A DNA stretch of 64,000 nucleotides from Candidatus Peregrinibacteria bacterium CG11_big_fil_rev_8_21_14_0_20_49_14 (GTDB taxonomy: Bacteria > Patescibacteriota > Gracilibacteria > Peribacterales > Peribacteraceae), in NCBI GenBank assembly GCA_002787035.1, contig PCVP01000010.1, positions 1 through 64,000 on the forward strand, read 5' to 3'. The position numbers and the translations under genes were made by a program. Position 1 is the stretch's first letter; each line of letters starts with the position of its first letter. The notes under the pieces are model-generated. The model was not told the origin of the DNA and ran no database searches. It was given only the letters and a program-made list of their open reading frames with translations. This document shows positions 10,074 to 17,357 of the stretch, one piece after another.

Positions 10074-10385
10074 ATGGAAATCTTCTCCTCAATTATCGGC
10101 AATTACCACGGTGCGGACTGGGCGGGAATGATTCTCCAGTGCATCTCCATCTATTTTCTTGGCAACCAAAAACGAATCGGATTTCTTATGGGTATTGGCG
10201 GTAACGCAGGATGGTTTATTTTTGGAATACTGACAGGGAGTATTCCTGATCTTCTTTCCCAATGCGTCGTTGCCACTTTGAATTGCCGCGGATATCTGCA
10301 ATGGCATACGAGTAACATTGAGGATTCTCCTCCATGGCTTCTGTCTCACAAGATTCACTCTTCCTTTCCGCATCCCCTCCTTTAA
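10074..10385 (+). CDS. small hydrophobic membrane protein
   Basis: Hydrophobic segments ADWAGMILQCISIYFLGN and IGFLMGIGGNAGWFIFGILTGS; stop lies 2 nt before the ATG of copy E. Confidence 0.55.
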   Translation: MEIFSSIIGNYHGADWAGMILQCISIYFLGNQKRIGFLMGIGGNAGWFIFGILTGSIPDLLSQCVVATLNCRGYLQWHTSNIEDSPPWLLSHKIHSSFPHPLL

Positions 10386-10387
10386 TT

Positions 10388-12064
10388 ATGAGCACTTGCA
10401 CACAATGCGCCGGCACCTTCGAAGTCCTCGCAGAGGATAAGGAAATGCTCGACCAACTCTCACCCGTTATCGGAGGCACGAAACTCAGTCTTCCCCCTCC
10501 GACCATGTGCTCCGATTGCAGACTGCAACGCAGACAGTCACATGTGAATCATGTGAACCTCTACGAGCGTAAGTGTGATTTTTCGGGAGCGCAGATAATT
10601 TCCAATATACATCCTGCCGCACCCTACAAGGTATACGCTCAAGATGACTGGTACAGCGATAAGTGGGATCCGCACACCTATGCGCGTGAGTATGACTTTT
10701 CTCGCCCCTTCTTTGAACAACTGAAAGAATTGGTATCGGTCGTTCCTCGGCCAAACCTCATGACGGGGTACGAATTCGATGAGAATTGCGACTACACCAA
10801 CTACGCCGGTAAGAACAAAGACTGCTACCTGATTTTCGATTCGGATGAAAATCGTGATTGTTACTACAGCTACAGCTTAAACCACTGTGTAAACTGTGTC
10901 GGCTGTTTTCGATCTCGTAAATCGGAACTCTGTTATGAATGCATCGACTGTGTACAGTGCTACGGCTCCGCTTACCTTCAGGACTGCGATAACTGTGCCG
11001 ACTCTGTGTTCCTGAAAAACTGTACGGGCTGTAAAAACTGCCTGATGTGCAGCAACTTAAAAAACAAGGAATACCATGTGGAAAACAAACCCGTAAGCAA
11101 AGAAGAGTATGAGAAATACAGAAAAATGCTCGGCAGTTACTCGGCTGTGCAATCTGCCAGAGAACGCTTCGACAAGCTGAAGATGGAATATCCGCAGAAG
11201 TACATGCATGGGGTGCAGAATGAAGACGTAGAAGGAGACTATCTCGTAAACTGCAAAAACGCTTTCAATTGTTTCGATAGTGAAGATCTCTGGGACTGCA
11301 GGCATGTGTATCAGGGATTTATGCCACTGAAAAACTGTATGGACATTCATGAATGCGGTGAAGGTGAACGACTGTACGAATGCTCCGTTGCAGGATACGA
11401 AATAAACAGTTGCTGCTTCTGCAACCACACTCTCGCCAATATGAGCGACATGCTCTACTGCTCGCTGTGTCATCATTCAAGTCACTGCTTTGGGTGTGTG
11501 GGCATACGCAGAAAGAAGTACTGCATATTCAACAAGCAATACACCAAAGAAGAATACGAGGAGCTCGTACCCAAGATTGTTGAACATATGCGAAAAACGA
11601 GAGAGTGGGGTGAATTCTTCCCGACGGATATGGCAACGTTTGCCTACAACGAAACCATCGCACAAGATTACTACCCTCTTACGAAAGAAGAAGTACAAGC
11701 CAAAGGATGGCAATGGTTTGAGAATGTGGAAAAGAAAAACCAGTACATGGGCCCGACAGTGGAACTTCCCGATAGTATTGATGATGTCTCGGACGACATT
11801 TGCGGCAAAATTCTGACCTGTGAAGAATCCGGGAGACAGTACAAAATTATCCCGCAGGAACTAGCCTTCCATACGCAACTTCATGTGCCGCTCCCTCGCA
11901 CCAGTTTCTTCGTACAGTATCGCGCGCAACTGGCCATGCGTAACAAGCGAAAATTGTACGATAGAAAATGTGACAAGTGCCATGCGGCAATACGCACGAG
12001 CTACACGCCGGATCGCACCGAAAAAATCTACTGCGAACCCTGTTATCAACACTCTCTTATTTGA
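10388..12064 (+). CDS. Cys-rich array protein copy E (type II)
   Basis: MSTCTQCAGTFEV start by alignment; C-terminal CDKC...YCEPCYQHSLI. Confidence 0.85.
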   Translation: MSTCTQCAGTFEVLAEDKEMLDQLSPVIGGTKLSLPPPTMCSDCRLQRRQSHVNHVNLYERKCDFSGAQIISNIHPAAPYKVYAQDDWYSDKWDPHTYAREYDFSRPFFEQLKELVSVVPRPNLMTGYEFDENCDYTNYAGKNKDCYLIFDSDENRDCYYSYSLNHCVNCVGCFRSRKSELCYECIDCVQCYGSAYLQDCDNCADSVFLKNCTGCKNCLMCSNLKNKEYHVENKPVSKEEYEKYRKMLGSYSAVQSARERFDKLKMEYPQKYMHGVQNEDVEGDYLVNCKNAFNCFDSEDLWDCRHVYQGFMPLKNCMDIHECGEGERLYECSVAGYEINSCCFCNHTLANMSDMLYCSLCHHSSHCFGCVGIRRKKYCIFNKQYTKEEYEELVPKIVEHMRKTREWGEFFPTDMATFAYNETIAQDYYPLTKEEVQAKGWQWFENVEKKNQYMGPTVELPDSIDDVSDDICGKILTCEESGRQYKIIPQELAFHTQLHVPLPRTSFFVQYRAQLAMRNKRKLYDRKCDKCHAAIRTSYTPDRTEKIYCEPCYQHSLI

Positions 12065-13731
12065 TGAGTAGCAACTGTACCAACTGCAGGCAAAATTTTG
12101 ATATTTCCTCAGAAGATCTCTCGTACTATAAAAAGGCATCACCGATAATCGGAGGTATTACATTGGATATTCCGCCTCCGACACACTGTCCCACATGCAG
12201 ACAACAGAGACGATTTTCTTGGCGAAACGAACGATCGCTCTACCACAGGAAAAGTGACCTTTCCGGGAAGGTGTATATCAGTAACTTTGCTCCCGATGCG
12301 GATATTAAGGCATATGAAATAGAAGAATGGTTTTCCGACAGATGGAATCCGAAGGACTACGGAAAAGATTTTGACTTTAAAAAACCGTTTTTTGAACAAT
12401 TTGCCGCTCTTCAAAAAGAAGTTCCACAACTCGGACTTTCGGTATGGAATTCGGAAAACGCCGACTATTGCAGTTACGTGGGACATGTATGCAACTGCTA
12501 CTTAATTTTTGGATCAGTCTACTCCGAAGACTGCTACTACGGATCTCCCTACTATTCTCGTGATTGTATGGATACTCTTGTGGTACGAGAGTGTGAACAA
12601 TGCTACGAATGTATCGATTGTCGTAAATTGCACACATGTTTCTACTGCCAAGATTGCCACAGCAGCAATAATTTACTCTATTGCTACGATCTGCTCGGAT
12701 GCAGTGATTGCATTGCATGCGCCGGACTGCGGCAAAAGAAATACTGCATTTTTAATACGCAATATACGAAGGAAGAATATGAAAAGATGAAAACGGAGCT
12801 GGATCTCAGCCTTCCGCACATTCATGAAAAATTAAAATCAGAGCTTCAAAAATTCTGTCTCAAGATTCCACACCGCTTCATGCAGAGCAACAAAGTGGAA
12901 AATGTCTCCGGAAACTATATTTATGAAAGCAAAAATACGCATGATTGCTACTATGCGGATCGTAGTGAAGACATTCGGTTCTGTGCACAAGTCGTAGACC
13001 TGAAAGATTGTTACGACAACAACTACACCGAAGAAAATGAGCTCTGTTGTGAGTATTTGGGCGCATACCAGAACAACCGCACTTCTTTTTCCAAGTTCTG
13101 CAACTTGGTGAACGACGCACTGTATTGCGATGCATGTCACTCCTCGAGCAACCTGCTTGGATGTATTGGCATACGTAACGGCAAATATTGCATCCTTAAT
13201 AAGGAATACACAAAAAATGAGTATGAAACACTTGTGCCAAAAATTGTGAATCATATGAAAAAAACCGGAGAATGGGGAGAGTTCTTCCCGGCTTCTATTT
13301 CTCCGTTCGGATATAACGAAACCGTCGCGCAAGAATATTTCCCCATGGAAGAAACTGAAATAAGGGAAAAGGGATGGAATTGGAGAAGTGAGAAAATAAA
13401 CAAAGAAAACTACATGGGACCTGTGGTCGAAGTTCCATCCGATGTACACAACATTGATGATTCATTTTGTGAGAAGATTTTAGAATGCGAATCTTCCGGC
13501 AAATTGTTCCGAATAATAGAACAGGAAATTCACTTCTACAAAAAGCTCCATTTGCCAATTCCGCACAAATGCCCGAATGCGCGCCATTTAGATCGCCTGG
13601 CGATGAGAAATCCTCGAAAACTTTGGAATCGTACGTGCACCAAGTGCAACAAAGAGATGCAGACCACCTATGCCCCGGAAAGACCGGAAACCGTGTATTG
13701 CGAGGAGTGTTATGTGAAAGAAGTGTATTGA
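12064..13731 (+). CDS. Cys-rich array protein copy F (type II)
   Basis: MSSNCTNCRQNFDI start overlapping the stop of copy E (TGATG); CTKC...YCEECYVKEVY end. Confidence 0.85.
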   Translation: MSSNCTNCRQNFDISSEDLSYYKKASPIIGGITLDIPPPTHCPTCRQQRRFSWRNERSLYHRKSDLSGKVYISNFAPDADIKAYEIEEWFSDRWNPKDYGKDFDFKKPFFEQFAALQKEVPQLGLSVWNSENADYCSYVGHVCNCYLIFGSVYSEDCYYGSPYYSRDCMDTLVVRECEQCYECIDCRKLHTCFYCQDCHSSNNLLYCYDLLGCSDCIACAGLRQKKYCIFNTQYTKEEYEKMKTELDLSLPHIHEKLKSELQKFCLKIPHRFMQSNKVENVSGNYIYESKNTHDCYYADRSEDIRFCAQVVDLKDCYDNNYTEENELCCEYLGAYQNNRTSFSKFCNLVNDALYCDACHSSSNLLGCIGIRNGKYCILNKEYTKNEYETLVPKIVNHMKKTGEWGEFFPASISPFGYNETVAQEYFPMEETEIREKGWNWRSEKINKENYMGPVVEVPSDVHNIDDSFCEKILECESSGKLFRIIEQEIHFYKKLHLPIPHKCPNARHLDRLAMRNPRKLWNRTCTKCNKEMQTTYAPERPETVYCEECYVKEVY

Positions 13732-13811
13732 TGAGCGAGTAGCGCATAGCGGTTAGCGGTTAGTACCAGTCGCTACGCGCTAACCGCTAGTCGCTGTATA
13801 CTGACTTTCCA
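13732..13811 (+). repeat. array spacer F-G heptad inverted repeat plus TATACT
   Basis: Nearly identical to spacer A-B; TATACT 13797-13802. Confidence 0.8.
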
Positions 13812-15452
13812 ATGGAGAATAGTTGTTCCCAATGTTCGGCATCATTTGAAATTACGGACTCTGAAATCCAATTCATAGAAAAAATTTCCCCACAGTTTAG
13901 AGGAACACATTATGCGTTTCCCCTACCTCGGCACTGCCCTGTCTGCAGAGAGCAGCACCGCATGGCACACCGAAACGAGCGTTGGCTCTACCATAGAAAG
14001 TGTGACAAAACAGGAAAGCAGATCATAGCGCTTTACGCTCCGCAGGAGCCGTACGAAGTCTACGACCAGCAGGCGTGGTGGAGTGACGAATTCGATCCTC
14101 TTTCGTACGGGAGAGATTTTGATTTTTCTCGACCGTTCTTTGAGCAATATAAAGAGTTGGAGTTGGCAGTCCCTAAAATTGCGATTATCAATGCCAAAAG
14201 TGAAAATTGTACATATACCAACTACTCTGGAGAAAATAGAAATTGCTACCTTGTAACGGGAGGTCTGGGCTCAGAAGATTGTTACTACAGTTATAGAATT
14301 TTTTATTCCAAAGATATTTGCGACTGTTATGACTTATACGAATGCGAGAGGTGCTACGAATGTTTGGAATCCACAAAACTCTACAACTGCATCTATTGCG
14401 AGCAGTGCCACGGCAGTTCCGATTGCGTGCTCTGCAAAGATTGCACGGGATGCAAAGACTGTTTCGGCTGCGTCAACTTACGAAATAAGCAGTACTTCAT
14501 TTATAATAAGGAATGTACAAAAGAAGATTACGAGAGAAAAATTATCGAAATCAGAAACAATCTCGATGCGGTACGCCCGGATATAGAACGACTGCATGCA
14601 CAAGCTCCTCATCGCTCTGCGCAACAAATACAATGTGAGCATGTCTCCGGAGATCAGCTCTGGCAATGCAAAGATTGCAGCAATTGCTACACACTCAAAA
14701 AATCACGCAACTGCATCTACGGAAAAATCGGCGAGGGAAATACGGACTGTATGGACTGCAATTTTTTCGATAACTGTGAACTGCAGTACTTCAATTGTAA
14801 TAACGAGAAGAATTATAACGTCTCATTCAGCTCGCTGATTTGGTACTCCAAACATGTTCTGTATTCCATGAATTGTTTTCACAGTGAGTATCTCTTCGGA
14901 TGCACGGGAATGAAGAAACACAAATACTGCGTTTTAAACAAAGAATATTCAAAAGAAGCGTACGAGGAATTGGTATCGAAAATCATACTGCACATGCAAG
15001 AAACGGGAGAATGGGGTGTCTTTTTTCCTCCCGAAATTTCCGCATTCGGATACAACGAAACAGTCGCCAACGATTTCGTTCCGCTCTCAAAAGAGGAAGT
15101 TGCAAAGAGAAACTGGAAGTGGCGTTCCATGGAAGATGCCCCGGTACACCATCTCGAACCAAAGGCAGATACGGATGCCAAGGATATCTGCACGAAGATT
15201 CTCACATGCGAGAAGAGTGGCAAACAGTATAAAATTATCCCTCAGGAACTGAAACTGTATGAAGACATGAACGTCCCTGTGCCGAATCTTTGTCCTGAGC
15301 AGCGGCATACCGACCGTATGGCACGGCTGAACCCCCGTACACTCTGGAGCCGCACCTGCGATAAGTGCGGTACAAGCATGGAAACGACATACGCACCAGA
15401 AAGACCTGAAATCGTATATTGCGAAGAGTGCTACATAAAAGAGGTATATTGA
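13812..15452 (+). CDS. Cys-rich array protein copy G (type II)
   Basis: MENSCSQCSASFEI; CDKC...YCEECYIKEVY. Confidence 0.85.
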   Translation: MENSCSQCSASFEITDSEIQFIEKISPQFRGTHYAFPLPRHCPVCREQHRMAHRNERWLYHRKCDKTGKQIIALYAPQEPYEVYDQQAWWSDEFDPLSYGRDFDFSRPFFEQYKELELAVPKIAIINAKSENCTYTNYSGENRNCYLVTGGLGSEDCYYSYRIFYSKDICDCYDLYECERCYECLESTKLYNCIYCEQCHGSSDCVLCKDCTGCKDCFGCVNLRNKQYFIYNKECTKEDYERKIIEIRNNLDAVRPDIERLHAQAPHRSAQQIQCEHVSGDQLWQCKDCSNCYTLKKSRNCIYGKIGEGNTDCMDCNFFDNCELQYFNCNNEKNYNVSFSSLIWYSKHVLYSMNCFHSEYLFGCTGMKKHKYCVLNKEYSKEAYEELVSKIILHMQETGEWGVFFPPEISAFGYNETVANDFVPLSKEEVAKRNWKWRSMEDAPVHHLEPKADTDAKDICTKILTCEKSGKQYKIIPQELKLYEDMNVPVPNLCPEQRHTDRMARLNPRTLWSRTCDKCGTSMETTYAPERPEIVYCEECYIKEVY

Positions 15453-15606
15453 TGAGCGAGTAGCGCATAGCGGTTAGCGTCCTTCGAGACGGCCGCGATT
15501 GTGTCATGGTGAGGGATTTTACGTAGCAAAATTGTCTCGAACCATCACAGTCGCGGCCTCCTCAGGATGGCACGCTAACCGCCAGTCGCTGTATACTGAC
15601 TTCCCA
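15453..15606 (+). repeat. array spacer G-H: heptad inverted repeat interrupted by a REP-like palindrome
   Basis: Left arm TAGCGCATAGCGGTTAGCG, insert about 15480-15571 with GGCCGCGATTGTG/CACAGTCGCGGCC, right arm CGCTAACCGCCAGTCGCT; TATACT 15592-15597. Confidence 0.75.
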
Positions 15607-17298
15607 ATGGAAAATAGTTGTTCCCAATGCTCGGCATCATTTGAAATCTCGGACGAAGATCTCAAACTTCTTGAAAAAATTTCTCCCGTCATCGGAGGCA
15701 AAACATACGCACTGCCACCGCCGACCATGTGCTTTCAGTGCAGACTGCAGCGCAGGCTCGCTTTCTACAATTCCCGGTCTCTGTACCGTCGGAAATGCGA
15801 TCTCACGAAGAAAAAAATCGTCTCCATTTACTCACCGGATAAACCGTTTACTGTCTACGAACGCAAAACATGGTATGGCGACGGATGGGATCCACTGGAG
15901 TACGGAAGGGAGTTTGATTTCAACAGACCATTCTTTGAACAGATGCATGAACTTATGGAAACAGTGCCGATGCTTTCTTTGGCAGTGCTGAGTGATAACG
16001 TAAACAGTGAGTTTACCAATGACAACTTAGCTCTCAAAAATAGTTATCTCATTTTCGACGGTGAACGCTCAGAAGACTGTATGTATGGCCACACATTCGC
16101 CGGCATAAAGTCCTGCCTGGATTTTACGTCCATCGTAGACTGCGAGCTGTGCTACGAGTGCGTGCATTGTAATCGCTGCTACAACTGCACATACGTCCGT
16201 TTTAGCATAAACTGCAGCGACAGCTGGTTTCTGCGCGACTGCATAGGATGCAAAAACTGTTTTGGTTGTGCCAATCTGCGACAGAAGCAGTACTGCGTAT
16301 TCAATGAGCAGAAAACCAAAGAAGAATACGAAGCGTTTCTACGGCAATTTGAAACATCATCGCATGCCGCCGTGCAGGAAATGAAGAAAAAAGCTGATGC
16401 ATTCTTCCTCGCTCACCCTGTAAAAGCCGTACGGGGAGAACAGAATATCAATGTCACAGGAGACAACATCTATCAGTCGAAAGATACGTCGCACTGTTTC
16501 GACTGCTACAGAATGCAAGACTGCCGGTACTGTACCAATTGCCTTGTCGGAGCCAAAGACTGCTGTGATGTGCATATTTGGGGTGACAATATGGAGCTCA
16601 GTTACAACTGTTGTGTCGCGGGTGTGCGTGTACGGAATTTGATTGGCTGCTACTACGTTTCGGAAGGGTGCGACAATATATCGTACTCTATCTACTGCAG
16701 CAGGCAGTGCTCCAACCTCTTTGGGTGCATAGGACTGAGACACAAGAGTAACTGCATCTTCAATACACAGTATTCCAAAGAAGAGTATCAAAAACTCGCC
16801 GCGCGCATTATGGTACATATGCAGCGTACCGGTGAATGGGGAGAGTTCTTTCCGCCTGCATTATCGGCATTCGGCTATAACGAGACAATGGCACAGACCT
16901 TCTTCCCTCTGGAGAAAAAAGAGGTACAGAATAAGGGATGGCAGTGGAGTGACTACGAAATGCCCTTGGCAGCAGAGAAAACGATCCCTGCAACGCAACT
17001 GCCCGATAACGCCAATGACATCCCGGAAGACGTGCTTAGCTGGGCAATTCTCTGCGAAGAAACAGGCAAACCGTTCAAGATCGTAAAAAAGGAACTGGAA
17101 TTTTACCGTGAGCACCGGTTACCGCTCCCCCGCAGGCATCCGGACCGGCGCCATGCAGACCGCTTCGCGTACAAAAACCCCTACAGACTCTGGCAACGAA
17201 CCTGCGCCAAAACAGGAGAGGAAATTTTGAGCAGTTATGCGCCAGAAAGACCCGAAATTGTCTTTGCGGAAGAAGCATACAAGCAGGAGGTGTACTGA
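15607..17298 (+). CDS. Cys-rich array protein copy H (type I, degenerate C-terminal knuckle)
   Basis: MENSCSQCSASFEI start at 15607 by alignment; C-terminus CAKTGEEILSSYAPERPEIVFAEEAYKQEVY. Confidence 0.85.
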   Translation: MENSCSQCSASFEISDEDLKLLEKISPVIGGKTYALPPPTMCFQCRLQRRLAFYNSRSLYRRKCDLTKKKIVSIYSPDKPFTVYERKTWYGDGWDPLEYGREFDFNRPFFEQMHELMETVPMLSLAVLSDNVNSEFTNDNLALKNSYLIFDGERSEDCMYGHTFAGIKSCLDFTSIVDCELCYECVHCNRCYNCTYVRFSINCSDSWFLRDCIGCKNCFGCANLRQKQYCVFNEQKTKEEYEAFLRQFETSSHAAVQEMKKKADAFFLAHPVKAVRGEQNINVTGDNIYQSKDTSHCFDCYRMQDCRYCTNCLVGAKDCCDVHIWGDNMELSYNCCVAGVRVRNLIGCYYVSEGCDNISYSIYCSRQCSNLFGCIGLRHKSNCIFNTQYSKEEYQKLAARIMVHMQRTGEWGEFFPPALSAFGYNETMAQTFFPLEKKEVQNKGWQWSDYEMPLAAEKTIPATQLPDNANDIPEDVLSWAILCEETGKPFKIVKKELEFYREHRLPLPRRHPDRRHADRFAYKNPYRLWQRTCAKTGEEILSSYAPERPEIVFAEEAYKQEVY

Positions 17299-17357
17299 AA
17301 AGAAATGAATAGCCAATTTGTTTACCAATCTGGCATTTACTGTACAATATCCCACCA

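Noticed and set aside
2246-17298. Array as a mobile element or phage
   Set aside because: No transposase, integrase or structural phage genes were recognised in or beside it; only the VirD4/TraG-like ATPase hints at transfer.
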